A stretch of 64,000 bases of DNA, from assembly GCA_964472015.1 (NCBI GenBank), contig CAYYIP010000011.1, positions 1 to 64,000 on the forward strand, given 5' to 3'. This DNA is from JAAYTD01 sp964472015 (GTDB lineage: Bacteria; Bacteroidota; Ignavibacteria; Kapaibacteriales; UBA2268). The notes beneath the pieces were generated by a model that saw only the letters and a list, made by a program, of their open reading frames with translations, ran no database searches and was not told the origin of the DNA. The first letter of the stretch is position 1; the number at the start of each line of letters is the position of its first letter. Shown piece by piece: positions 45,212 through 54,806 of this stretch. The position numbers and the translations under genes were made by a program.

Positions 45212-46852
45212 ATGAAAAATTATAATAAAATAATAACTATTGTTATATTAGCTTTTTTTCTTTGTTCATCAAAAATATTTGCTGATCCATATTGGATATA
45301 TTATCCGCCTGATTTTTTATGTTTAGGACAAAATGATAGTATAAAATCTATGTTTTATAAACCAGAAGAACCCGATTATATTTATTATTTAACTTCAAAT
45401 GATGAATGGTATAAACTAAATATAAAAAATAAAAATCAAACACCTAAATTAACAGAAAGTCCAGGAAAGAAAAAAGAACCTAAAATATATAAATGTGGAG
45501 AATTAAATTGTAAACATATACATGATGAAAACGATAATTGTTGGACTACAATTCAAACAATAAAATATGATCGACCGGATTTAGGTACTTGCTATTATGA
45601 AATAGAATTTGCAATGTATGATACAACTCTTAAAGAATTTGTTGTTAAACCTATTAAATGGGCAGAAACAGTACCTTATTCAGATAAAGAAAAGTTTATA
45701 GAAGATCAAACCCATAGGGCAAACTTTCATATATATAATGATGAAAGAGATAATAAATTATTTGCAACAAGATCCACACAAATATTTGAATTCAGAGAAG
45801 ATAGTATTATAGGAAGACAAATAATACAATTAAAAAAAGAAGGTAGTGACGAAATGAATATTAATACTATTTTGCCTAGTGCTTGGACGTTGCCAAAAAT
45901 AAATCTGTTAATAGGTGATTATATTGTATGGATTGGTAGTATTCCGGGAATATATAATCACTTAATATTCTTAAATTATAAAGATCCGTGGGATGTAAAA
46001 ATATATAATTTAAAAGAAATAGTAAAAACAGGTTTTATAAATGGAATATATACAATAATAAATGAAAATGAAATATATTTTACTACAAGTGGAGCAAATA
46101 ATGACACACCATTATATTTATTTAAAGATGGAAATTTTGAACCATTAGTATTTGATTATATAAATCAAGCACCTCTTGAAAATGAACGTTGTTCAATTTA
46201 TTTACATAATGGAATGAAAATATTCGATGAATTGACAGGTGGTTATGTACTAGTATTGTTTATGATAAATGTTGACAATGAAACACGAGCAGAACTAGCT
46301 TTTTTTGATAAAGATAGAAAACTAATAAAAGCACATAAATTTCCTGCTCTTCCAAATGAATTAGGCGCTATAAGTAATTTTTCTTTTAATCCCAATCCTT
46401 CAACTCCTTGTATGAGATTACCAAGTGGTGATATAATATGCAAATCTAATTCGCCTTATACAATGGCACACAAAGGATTATTACATTTTGTATATGATGG
46501 AAACAGTAACATAACAGATGATAATGAAAATATCAATAATAATATTTATATATCAAATATAAATCCAAGTATTATTAATTATGAAAATACAGAATTGATA
46601 GTTGATTTTAGTTGTACACCTGAACAACTAAATAATTTAAAAATAAAAATTTCTAATAATTTAGGAATGAGTAACGAAAATATAAAATATGATATTTTAT
46701 ATTTTGATGCATATAGTAGTACTGGTAAATTAAAAATAAATATAAATGATAATATAAGTAATAAGAATTACTTATTAAATAATGGAATATATTTTATTAC
46801 TTTATATAGTTATAATAAAACATACACTAAAAGTTTTTTATATTTAAAATAA
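45212..46852 (+). CDS. Secreted protein with T9SS-like sorting domain, tandem copy 2
   Basis: The 546-residue paralogue lies 48 bases after copy 1. Its signal peptide ends near FADP, and the shared marks WIYYPPD, YDTTLKEF, REDSIIGRQII and FLNYKDPWDV occur in the same order. Residues about 85-115 contain CGELNCKHIHDENDNC, a Cys/His cluster missing from copy 1, which could bind metal. The last 115 residues match copy 1 almost exactly. The leader before its ATG is also a copy of that before copy 1. A terminator follows. Confidence 0.75.
   Translation: MKNYNKIITIVILAFFLCSSKIFADPYWIYYPPDFLCLGQNDSIKSMFYKPEEPDYIYYLTSNDEWYKLNIKNKNQTPKLTESPGKKKEPKIYKCGELNCKHIHDENDNCWTTIQTIKYDRPDLGTCYYEIEFAMYDTTLKEFVVKPIKWAETVPYSDKEKFIEDQTHRANFHIYNDERDNKLFATRSTQIFEFREDSIIGRQIIQLKKEGSDEMNINTILPSAWTLPKINLLIGDYIVWIGSIPGIYNHLIFLNYKDPWDVKIYNLKEIVKTGFINGIYTIINENEIYFTTSGANNDTPLYLFKDGNFEPLVFDYINQAPLENERCSIYLHNGMKIFDELTGGYVLVLFMINVDNETRAELAFFDKDRKLIKAHKFPALPNELGAISNFSFNPNPSTPCMRLPSGDIICKSNSPYTMAHKGLLHFVYDGNSNITDDNENINNNIYISNINPSIINYENTELIVDFSCTPEQLNNLKIKISNNLGMSNENIKYDILYFDAYSSTGKLKININDNISNKNYLLNNGIYFITLYSYNKTYTKSFLYLK
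46507..46852 (+). repeat. 346-bp near-identical 3' segment, copy 2
   Basis: Partner of 44818-45163, with no gaps and about three substitutions. Outside the segment the two genes diverge strongly, so recent gene conversion or unequal recombination is more likely than simple duplication. Confidence 0.9.
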
Positions 46853-46867
46853 ATTAGTATTTAAAAC

Positions 46868-46908
46868 AAAAAAAAGCTATTTATAATATTTTATAAATAG
46901 CTTTTTTT
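46868..46908. terminator. Terminator after the tandem T9SS genes
   Basis: Arms aaaaagctatttataa (46871-46886) and ttataaatagctttttt (46891-46907) with a 4-base loop and flanking A/T runs. It can serve both strands. Confidence 0.85.
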
Positions 46909-46938
46909 ATATATTTCATTTTTAATATATTATTTCAT

Positions 46939-47587
46939 TTAAAATATATTATCTATTAAAGTTTGATAAGAATCTACTACTTTATATATTACATTATTAT
47001 TTTTTACATCTTCATTATTATTTATAGCTTCAAAATGTCTTACTGCACATTCTGTTTTAGCCTTTTCTACGGCACTCAATGATGTATTTGGATTAACACT
47101 TCCTTTGGTTTCTGCAACAAAATAAATACATTTAAATTTTTTGTTATCTAAATAATTAAGACCTAAACAATTTACACCACTTAAATAATAAATATCTGAA
47201 TTTTTTTGCCATATAATTCTTGAAAATGTTCCTCGGTTATTTGAAATGTTTTTAAAACACCTTCTCTAATAGCTATACTAGGAGTCATAACAATAAATTT
47301 ACTCCAACCATAAGCTTTATTTAACTCATACATTGTTTTAATATATGTATATGTTTTGCCCGTGCCCGTTTCCATTTCAATAGAATAATTTAAATAACCT
47401 GCATCATTGGTATAAGCTATATCATTTTGTTTTTGAACTTTTTTAAATAATATTTTTAATGGTTCTAATTTCACTAACTCATTAATAATATCTTTTTTTC
47501 TTCTATTGATAAATAAAGGGGATAACCTAAATCTAAAATAACTTATGTTAATCAATCTTCTTAACTTCTATCGTCTTTTATATTAGA
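46939..47587 (-). pseudogene. Type III restriction Res subunit, internally deleted
   Basis: The 5' part (47205 to about 47555) encodes the Res helicase start with Walker A METGTGKTYTY, FIVMTPSIAIREG and FQELYGKK. The only start codon in frame is a TTG, and the A7 tract at 47493-47499 probably carries another frameshift. Then 60 bases from a T9SS gene intervene and cause a stop at 47181. After them the reading continues, in another frame, with the Res C-terminus: YFVAETKGSVNP (nuclease motif ETK) to DSYQTLIDNIF and a stop at 46939. The whole middle, most of the roughly 970 residues of an intact Res, is missing. The locus cannot make a working nuclease. Confidence 0.88.
47145..47204 (-). repeat. 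60-bp patch identical to part of the T9SS gene at 39338-39397
   Basis: All but one of 60 bases match (47159 A versus 39352 G), in the same orientation. In the donor they encode SDIYYLSGVNCLGPNYLD, a normal part of that protein. Here they join the two ends of a large deletion in res. The last T's of the patch merge with a T run in res, a possible microhomology. Confidence 0.93.
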
Positions 47588-49030
47588 TTAATCAACTTTA
47601 TAAACTCTAAATCCATAATCTATAATAGAATTAGTCTCTTCTTTTATTTTTTTACCTGCTCGTTTTATACGTTCTTGCCCTATATCAGATATTGTTTTAT
47701 ATCCTAATTTATATGCTTCTGATTTTTTATTACATTTTTCTGGAATTTGTATCATTATATATTTTCTATTTCCATTATCTTTTGCGTTTAGTTCTAAAAC
47801 TGCTTGTGCTGTCGTTGCAGAACCGCTAAAAAAATCTAGAACTAATGAATTTTTATCAGTTGATATCTCTATTAAATACTTAATTAAATCTTTTGGTTTA
47901 GAATAATCAAATAAATTTCCATTTAATAATTTTTTTACTTGTTTTGAAGCCTGTGTACTTGAATATTTATCTATTACGGCAAAAGGTCTATTAGTTCTTT
48001 CTATAATGTTCCCATTCTCATCTGCCTTTAAGTATTGTTTAGAATAAACATCCCAATCCCCATTTTTGTCTTTTTTAAACTCTAAATAATCATTCTCTAT
48101 TCCCCATTGTAGTTTCGTTTTACTCCATCTCCAACGCGAAATCTTTTCATTATTTTTATTTGGAAATACTTCCGTTCCATCCGGTGCAATAATAGGATAA
48201 TCTAAACTATTAACATATCCCAAACTTGCACTTTTTAATTTTAACATTTGATATTTCCCCCTCGTTTCTACCCATTTATCTTCATAAGTATATCTTTCCT
48301 CATCACTAATCTTTATCCCATTTATTAAAGCTTTATCAATATATTTTGCATAACACAAAATATATTCGTGTTTAATTTTTATTAATTTAGTATCACTCCC
48401 GCCACCACCTTCCTTATTTGTCCATACTATTTGAGCTATAAAATTTTCTTCATCAAATATTTCATCGCAAAGTAATTTTAGGTTTGCTTGTTCATTATCA
48501 TCTATACTTATAAATATAATACCATCCTCGCTTAATAAATTACGTGCTAATAATAAACGTGGATACATAAAAGATAGCCAAGCATTATGGTTTTTCTTGT
48601 TTTTATTTAATTTATTAATTTCTTTTTCTAAATCAGTAAATTTATCATTAAAAATAAAATCTTTACCTGTGTTATAAGGCGGATCTATATAAATACATTT
48701 TACTTTATTAAGATAAGATTCTTGAAGTATTTTTAATGCGTCTAAATTATCACCTTCTATATAAATATTTTTGGTGTTTTCAAAATCAACTGATTTTTCT
48801 TTAACCGGTCTTAACGTTTTTGTTATTGATGTATTAGCCGTAATTATTGAATCTTTTTTACCAACCCAAGTTAATTGATATTTTTCTTTCTCGTCTATCA
48901 AATCGTATGAAAGCTCTTGTTTTAATAAATCAAAATCAATAGCATAACCTCGAACCGTTTCCGTTATTACATTAGGAAATAATTCTCTTATTTTTTCAAG
49001 ATTTGAATTTAATATATCTCTTTTCTTCAT
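47588..49030 (-). CDS. mod: Type III DNA adenine methyltransferase (Mod), probably C-terminally truncated
   Basis: The 480-residue protein has motif IV DPPYNTG at 116-122, the following FxxKFTDLEKE, and motif I DFFSGSATT at 399-407, the order of beta-class N6-adenine Mod subunits. Between them lies a target-recognition region (about 200-370). It ends after GFRVYKVD at a TAA. In the same frame beyond the stop one reads SNIKDD, more stops and then VILDLGYPLYLSIEEKK, which looks like the missing C-terminal domain; many Mod proteins have SSN after this point, so the stop may be a mutated serine codon. It could still methylate DNA. The partner res is destroyed. Confidence 0.82.
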   Translation of the reverse strand: MKKRDILNSNLEKIRELFPNVITETVRGYAIDFDLLKQELSYDLIDEKEKYQLTWVGKKDSIITANTSITKTLRPVKEKSVDFENTKNIYIEGDNLDALKILQESYLNKVKCIYIDPPYNTGKDFIFNDKFTDLEKEINKLNKNKKNHNAWLSFMYPRLLLARNLLSEDGIIFISIDDNEQANLKLLCDEIFDEENFIAQIVWTNKEGGGGSDTKLIKIKHEYILCYAKYIDKALINGIKISDEERYTYEDKWVETRGKYQMLKLKSASLGYVNSLDYPIIAPDGTEVFPNKNNEKISRWRWSKTKLQWGIENDYLEFKKDKNGDWDVYSKQYLKADENGNIIERTNRPFAVIDKYSSTQASKQVKKLLNGNLFDYSKPKDLIKYLIEISTDKNSLVLDFFSGSATTAQAVLELNAKDNGNRKYIMIQIPEKCNKKSEAYKLGYKTISDIGQERIKRAGKKIKEETNSIIDYGFRVYKVD

Positions 49031-49369
49031 TGATAATTTGTTATTTTTATTATAATGTATTAATTATTTTATCTTTCTTAATATTATTTTATCTATATTT
49101 TTAATTTTAATTTTAAAGACAAGCAATAATTCATTATAAAAATAACATATTTTTTTAAATTCTAAAACTTTTCAAAATATTTTTTATATAAAACTTTTAT
49201 TATCAATAAATTATTTTTCTAAAATTTAATTTGCTATTTCTTTATTTTATTATATATTGTATATACTTTAATTTTATATAAAGGCCTTTTTTAATTTAAT
49301 TTTTTTTTGTATATTTGTGAGATATTATTTTAAAGAATTATAAATATATAATATGTTATACTATTCATT
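49031..49369. promoter_or_regulatory. Divergent spacer with probable uvrD-family promoter
   Basis: TATATTTG at 49310-49317 matches the -7 box on the plus strand and predicts a start about 45 bases before the helicase gene. The -33 position reads TTTT rather than TTTG. The rest is A/T-rich with no gene. Confidence 0.5.
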
Positions 49370-51634
49370 ATGAGCAATATACTTAATGGACTTAACAACG
49401 AACAAAAAGAGGCAGTAACGTATATTGACGGGCCCTTACAAATCATAGCAGGTGCAGGCAGTGGCAAAACTCTCGTCTTAACAAGACGTATTGCTTATAT
49501 GCTAGAACAAAATATCTCACCATATAATATATTAGCACTTACCTTTACTAATAAAGCAGCTAATGAAATGAAATCTCGTATATCTAATTTTATAGACTTA
49601 ACTAAAACAAATAATCTATGGGTCGGGACTTTTCATTCTATATTTGCCCGTATCTTAAGAATAGAAGCACACGAAATAGGATATGAACGAAATTTTAGTA
49701 TATACGATGAAGAAGATTCAGCTAAAGTAGTAAAACAAATAAACGATTCAATAAATGTAAAAAATTCACAAGTTCAACCTAAAGTTATATATTCAATAAT
49801 TTCTTCATTAAAAAATAAATTTATTTCTCCTGAAACCTATGCAAGAACCGCGTCCACATTAAATGAAAAATATATTTCAGAAGTATATAACTTATATAAA
49901 ACAGAATTTAAAAAAAATAATGCAATGGATTTTGATGACCTGTTGCTAAATATGATAGATTTATTTAATATTGAACAAGTTTTATCCAAATATCAAGATA
50001 GATTTAAATATATACTTGTAGATGAATATCAAGATACTAATCACGTCCAATATCTTGTTATCAAAAAATTAGCCGAACGTTATAAAAATATCTGTATAGT
50101 TGGTGATGATGCACAAAGTATATATAAATGGCGTGGTGCCGATATTCATAATATTTTAAATTTTAAAAATGATTATCCTAAATGTCATACAATAAAATTA
50201 GAACAAAATTACCGTTCAACATCAAATATTTTAAATGCCGCAGATAGTGTTATCTCTAATAATAAAGAACAACTTAAAAAAAAGTTATGGACTAATTCTG
50301 CTGGCGGTGAACGTGTAAAATTAATGAAATTTAATAACGAAAAAGATGAAGCAAATCAAATAATAAATATCATAAAAGAACAATATCATAAAGGAAAATC
50401 ATTAAACGATTTTGCAATATTATATAGAACAAATGCCCAATCATTACAATTTGAAAAAGCTTGCAGAAGTAATAATTTACCTTATGTAGTAGTAGGTTCA
50501 ACTTCTTTTTATAAACGTAAAGAAGTAAAAGATATACTTGCATATTTGCAAATATTAGTAAATCCAAAAGATAAAGTTTCTTTATATCGTATAATAAATG
50601 AACCACATAGAGGAATAGGCCCAATAACAATAAATAAAATTATAGAAATTTATAAAAAAAATCCCAATTATACAATTATTGATGCATTAACAGATGATGA
50701 TATAAATAACTTACAAATGCGCAATAATGCAAAGATAGAGTTAGAAAAATTTATCAATAATATAAAAGAAACAATAAAAAAACTAGACGAAAATAATAGC
50801 CCTATAGAAAATATTATTATAGACTATTTAGATAAAATGGGAATTATTAAACACTATAAAGAAATAGATGAACTAGAAGGACAAAATAAAATAGATAATA
50901 TAAATCAATTACTAGAAGATATATTTAATTTTTTACGAGATAATCCCGAAAAATCATTATCTGATTACCTAGAACAAATAACTCTAATTTCAGACTTAGA
51001 TACAAAAGGAAAAGATATAGAAGAAAAAAATATAATAACATTAATGACTTTACATTCTTCAAAAGGACTAGAATTTGATACCGTTTTTATCCCAGGAATA
51101 GAATCAAACTTATTTCCTCTAGAACGAGAAACTCTAAATAGTACTAATATAGAAGAAGAACGACGTTTATTCTATGTTGGAATAACACGTGCCAAAAAAA
51201 ATTTATATCTTTCATATGTACATTTGAGAATTTATTTTGGAAAAACAAAAGAAGCAACACCATCTATATTTTTAAAAGAAATTAATACAAATGTTCTAGA
51301 AGATATAACAAAAAATACTTTTTTAACACCAAAACGTAATTTTGAAACTATACTACCAACAACAAAAAAACGACAAATACAAAAACGTTCTAATATTTAT
51401 AATCCAAAAACAAAATTCCCTATTTTTGATGATTTTAATAATTATTGTTATTCTCAAATACCACCTGATTATACAAAATTTAAATTAGGAGATATGGTAA
51501 AACATAGTAAATTTGGAAAAGGAAAAATTATATCAATTATAGGCGAGGGAAAAAATAAAAAAGCAATAATATTATTTGCTTTATATGGACATAAACAGCT
51601 ATTATTAGAATATGCAAAATTAGAAAAGATTTAA
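49370..51634 (+). CDS. UvrD/PcrA-type ATP-dependent DNA helicase
   Basis: The 754-residue superfamily 1A helicase has GAGSGKT at 28-34, the 'FTNKAANEMKSR' motif Ia, DEYQDTN (motif II), GDDAQSIYKWRGAD (motif III), QNYRST (motif IV), LHSSKGLEFDTVF (motif V) and VGITRAKKNLYLS (motif VI). The C-terminal 60 residues form the Tudor-like domain (GDMVKHSKFGKGKIISI) that in PcrA binds RNA polymerase. Role: unwinding in excision and mismatch repair. PcrA or UvrD cannot be told apart by name only. Divergent from mod. Confidence 0.94.
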   Translation: MSNILNGLNNEQKEAVTYIDGPLQIIAGAGSGKTLVLTRRIAYMLEQNISPYNILALTFTNKAANEMKSRISNFIDLTKTNNLWVGTFHSIFARILRIEAHEIGYERNFSIYDEEDSAKVVKQINDSINVKNSQVQPKVIYSIISSLKNKFISPETYARTASTLNEKYISEVYNLYKTEFKKNNAMDFDDLLLNMIDLFNIEQVLSKYQDRFKYILVDEYQDTNHVQYLVIKKLAERYKNICIVGDDAQSIYKWRGADIHNILNFKNDYPKCHTIKLEQNYRSTSNILNAADSVISNNKEQLKKKLWTNSAGGERVKLMKFNNEKDEANQIINIIKEQYHKGKSLNDFAILYRTNAQSLQFEKACRSNNLPYVVVGSTSFYKRKEVKDILAYLQILVNPKDKVSLYRIINEPHRGIGPITINKIIEIYKKNPNYTIIDALTDDDINNLQMRNNAKIELEKFINNIKETIKKLDENNSPIENIIIDYLDKMGIIKHYKEIDELEGQNKIDNINQLLEDIFNFLRDNPEKSLSDYLEQITLISDLDTKGKDIEEKNIITLMTLHSSKGLEFDTVFIPGIESNLFPLERETLNSTNIEEERRLFYVGITRAKKNLYLSYVHLRIYFGKTKEATPSIFLKEINTNVLEDITKNTFLTPKRNFETILPTTKKRQIQKRSNIYNPKTKFPIFDDFNNYCYSQIPPDYTKFKLGDMVKHSKFGKGKIISIIGEGKNKKAIILFALYGHKQLLLEYAKLEKI

Positions 51635-51746
51635 TAAATACATCGTATTTATTAAATCTCCTTCTAAATATTATAATTTATATAATATTATTATTTAATA
51701 TAACTTACTCTATTAACAAACTATTTATTACTATATAAAATTTTAA

Positions 51747-52607
51747 TTAAAATATAAGATGCATATTAGATGATTTTACATTATGAGTTAAAGCACCAAC
51801 CGAAATACCATCAACTCCCGTTTTTGCATACTCAACAATATTATCATAAGTTATACCACCCGATGCTTCAATAAATAACTTCTTACCATTAACCGAACTT
51901 CTAATTAAGTCAACACATTCCACTATTTGTTTAGGACTCATATTATCAAGCAATATCCCATTTATATCAAACTTTAATCCTTCTAATATCTGTTCTTTCG
52001 AAATAACTTCTAATTCAATATTTATATCATTTTTCTTATTTTTAAATACATTTTTTAAAGCCTCTGTTACCCCGCCTGCCGCCGCAATATGATTATCTTT
52101 TATTAATATATCAGTAGCTAAATTAAAACGATGATTGTAAGCGCCGCCAACTCTCACTGCATACTTTTGAAATAATCTCATCCCCGGTGTAGTTTTACGA
52201 GTATCGTAAACATTAACACCATAAGGTTTAACTAACTTCACATACTTATTAACTTGAGTGGCAACTCCCGATAAACGCTGAATAATATTTAGCATTACTC
52301 TTTCCCTAGAAAGAATATATGAAGCTTCACCTATTATTTCTGCAATAATAACTCCTTTTTCTAACTCGTCACCATCCTTAACAAATATATTAACATTGCA
52401 TTCCTTAAATATAACTTCAATAATACTCTTGCCCGCAAAAATTAAACTCTCTTCTGCTTCAAGTTTAGCTTTATAAATAGTATTTTTAGGGACCGTAAAC
52501 AAAGTCGTATAATCTAAAAATGCACCATCTTCTTCTAAATATTCATTTAACTTTTTCTCTATATAATCTGTCGGTAAATCAAGTATCTGATTATATATAA
52601 CTATCAT
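51747..52607 (-). CDS. nadC: Nicotinate-nucleotide diphosphorylase (carboxylating)
   Basis: The 286-residue enzyme makes nicotinate mononucleotide from quinolinate and PRPP. Visible signatures are RVMLNIIQRLSGVAT at 103-117, DTRKTTPGMR at 135-144, HRFNLATDILIKDNHI at 159-174 and SGGITYDNI near the end. Length and order are typical. The promoter was not identified. The genes nadA and nadB are not in the window. Confidence 0.96.
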   Translation of the reverse strand: MIVIYNQILDLPTDYIEKKLNEYLEEDGAFLDYTTLFTVPKNTIYKAKLEAEESLIFAGKSIIEVIFKECNVNIFVKDGDELEKGVIIAEIIGEASYILSRERVMLNIIQRLSGVATQVNKYVKLVKPYGVNVYDTRKTTPGMRLFQKYAVRVGGAYNHRFNLATDILIKDNHIAAAGGVTEALKNVFKNKKNDINIELEVISKEQILEGLKFDINGILLDNMSPKQIVECVDLIRSSVNGKKLFIEASGGITYDNIVEYAKTGVDGISVGALTHNVKSSNMHLIF

Positions 52608-52641
52608 TATTTATATTTATATTTATATTTATATTTATATA
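52608..52641. repeat. Tandem hexamer repeat (tttata)n
   Basis: About five copies of a six-base A/T unit lie between nadC and the helix-hairpin-helix gene, directly upstream of the nadC start codon. It could alter expression if its length varies, but this is speculation. Confidence 0.7.
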
Positions 52642-52647
52642 AAAAAA

Positions 52648-53151
52648 TTATATCTCGATATTATCTTTTATTATTTCAAAAGTAGCTTCTCCTATGCCCT
52701 TTACTTTCATTATATCTTCTTTTGACTTGAATGGAGTTTTTTTTCTAAACTCAATTATACGTGCTGCCGTTTTTTCACTAATTCTATATAACTGCTGTAA
52801 CTGCTCTGACGAAGCAGTATTTATATTAACTATACCTTTAAAATCTAATTTAGATATACTTGTTTTTTTATAATCTTTTATAATTGTATCAGCTGCTTTT
52901 AAAGCAGGAACCGGCTCACTATTAAAATTAGAGCCAATAAAAGTTGTTTTATTAACTTCTGCTAAGCTATCTAATGTATTAAAAAGTTCATCCTTGTCTG
53001 TTAATTGATATTCAATGTCAGAAAAAAAGTTCTTGTAAATTCCACCTATTAACAATCCTACCGCTAAAATTAAAATAATATAAATTTCAGAATCAGCAAT
53101 CCCAAATTTTACTTTTATCTTATCTTTTATTTTCTCAAAATTAAAATTCAT
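52648..53151 (-). CDS. Helix-hairpin-helix (ComEA-like) membrane protein
   Basis: The 167-residue protein has a membrane helix (about 23-42), a variable periplasmic linker and a tandem helix-hairpin-helix domain (about 107-165): VNINTASSEQLQQL and later IMKVKGIGEATFEII. This is the ComEA-type DNA-binding fold, used in natural transformation or periplasmic DNA handling. Other competence genes are absent from the window. It is on the same strand as nadC, 40 bases upstream of it. Confidence 0.85.
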   Translation of the reverse strand: MNFNFEKIKDKIKVKFGIADSEIYIILILAVGLLIGGIYKNFFSDIEYQLTDKDELFNTLDSLAEVNKTTFIGSNFNSEPVPALKAADTIIKDYKKTSISKLDFKGIVNINTASSEQLQQLYRISEKTAARIIEFRKKTPFKSKEDIMKVKGIGEATFEIIKDNIEI

Positions 53152-53300
53152 ATTATTTTTCTTAACTATTCACAAAAAAAACACAATATAACTGCTAAGA
53201 TATCTAAACTTTTATGCTATATTTTATTTTTAATAAATACTTTTATAACTATTTTTTTAATTAATTTTTCTTAATAAATAATTAAATAAATTTACTTTAA

Positions 53301-54620
53301 CTATTCCCCTGAAATAGTCATTTCGTCAATTTTAAAAGTAGGTATTTGTTGTGCTTTTTTCTTGTCAGGATTGTTCGCTATCATTTCAATCCCATTTAAC
53401 ATATTCACAATATTACTTGAAATTGTAATTTCAGATACAGGATATGTTAGTTCCCCATTTTCTATCCAAATACCATAAGCACCCTTAGAAAAATCTCCTG
53501 TCGTTGTATTTGTTCCTTGTCCTAACGTTTTTAATAATAATAATCCTTTTGACACTGACTTTATTAAGTCATTTTCAGAATATTTCCCTGTTTCTAAAAT
53601 TAAATTAGAAGTTCCTGACGCAAATCCATTAGGCTTTAATCCTAATTTTTTTGCCGAGTAAGTACTAAGTAAATAATTTTCTAATACTCCATTCCTAATT
53701 ATAGTATTTTTTCTCGCCGGAATACCTTCGCTATCAAAAGGTCTTGTTGCTGGACCGCCAACTATTAAAGGATCATCAATTAACGTAACATTTTTATTTG
53801 CAATTTTTTCATTTAATTTATCTGCAAAAATAGACTGTTTCATAAAAACATTACGTCCATTTAAACATTGAAGCATAAATCCAATAATTGCCGGCGCAAT
53901 ATACCTATCAACAATAACAGGTACTGTTTGAGTTGGTACTTTTTTTGAATTTTGTAACCATATAGCACGCTCAATTGCAATTTTTGCAATCTCTTCAATT
54001 GACATTAAATTTTTAGGCGTCCTAGCGGTATCATACCAACCATCTTGCGTAGCAGTTGCATCATGGCCCGCTTGCAAATAAACTCCAATATTACAACTTG
54101 AAGTTTTATAACTTCCCGAAAAACCATTTGACAATGCTAAAAAATACTCACCTTCATAAGTGCCGTATCCTGACCCTGCCGAAAGAGTAATACGATTGTC
54201 TTTTAAACATAATTTTTCTAATTCTCTAGCTTGATTAATTTTTTCTTCCGGTGAAAGACTATTTATATCAACTGAATATAAATTTAATTTATCAATGTCA
54301 ATATTAGAGCTCTCAAACTCAGGAAAAACTAATGATTCATCTACTGATGAATATCTCGCTCTTTCTATTGCATTATTTAATAAACGATCTAATGTCTCTT
54401 CCGATAAGTCAGAAGTCGCTGCAGTAGCATTTTTATTATCAAGATTTACCGATAAAGAAAGAGTTGTCTGTACTGATTCTTGAAGTTCTTCTACTTCACC
54501 ATTTCTAATTCCTACTTCAAAAGATTTACCAGTACTAATAGATACTTTTAAATCAGCACCTTGTCGTTTAGATTTTTTTACTAAATTTTCTGCAAGTATA
54601 AGATAATTTTTGTTTGCCAT
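53301..54620 (-). CDS. pmbA: TldD/PmbA-family metalloprotease component
   Basis: The 439-residue cytoplasmic protein matches the PmbA/TldE half of the TldD-TldE protease, which degrades peptides and matures microcins. It has an N-terminal domain (VSISTGKSFEVGIRNGEVEEL), a middle domain and the C-terminal barrel with GASNLILETGKYSENDLI-like and GAYGIWIENGELTYPV segments. The metal-binding HExxxH motif of TldD is absent, as in PmbA/TldE. No TldD gene lies beside it. Confidence 0.85.
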   Translation of the reverse strand: MANKNYLILAENLVKKSKRQGADLKVSISTGKSFEVGIRNGEVEELQESVQTTLSLSVNLDNKNATAATSDLSEETLDRLLNNAIERARYSSVDESLVFPEFESSNIDIDKLNLYSVDINSLSPEEKINQARELEKLCLKDNRITLSAGSGYGTYEGEYFLALSNGFSGSYKTSSCNIGVYLQAGHDATATQDGWYDTARTPKNLMSIEEIAKIAIERAIWLQNSKKVPTQTVPVIVDRYIAPAIIGFMLQCLNGRNVFMKQSIFADKLNEKIANKNVTLIDDPLIVGGPATRPFDSEGIPARKNTIIRNGVLENYLLSTYSAKKLGLKPNGFASGTSNLILETGKYSENDLIKSVSKGLLLLKTLGQGTNTTTGDFSKGAYGIWIENGELTYPVSEITISSNIVNMLNGIEMIANNPDKKKAQQIPTFKIDEMTISGE

Positions 54621-54806
54621 TTATTCTATTAAATAATTAATTATTCTATTACAAATTTAATTTCAAATATACAATTTTTTAAATAAAAAGACAAATTTTT
54701 TACATAAGAAATAACAAGTATTTTTAGTAAAAAATTTGTCTAATATATACATTAAATAACAAAATATTGTATTTATATCTTAACTTATATCTTATATTTT
54801 AAAAAC
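54621..54806. other. Short spacer before the HinfI-like operon end
   Basis: A/T-rich. It contains no convincing terminator or promoter and no gene. Confidence 0.4.

Noticed and set aside
47181..47555. A 124-residue reading frame as a separate gene
   Set aside because: It begins with a TTG in an unlikely context and ends in the inserted patch. It is the N-terminal remnant of res, so it is given as part of a pseudogene.
50370..50630. Minus-strand frame inside the helicase gene
   Set aside because: It is rich in Leu/Tyr with no start signal, and lies fully opposite a well-supported gene.
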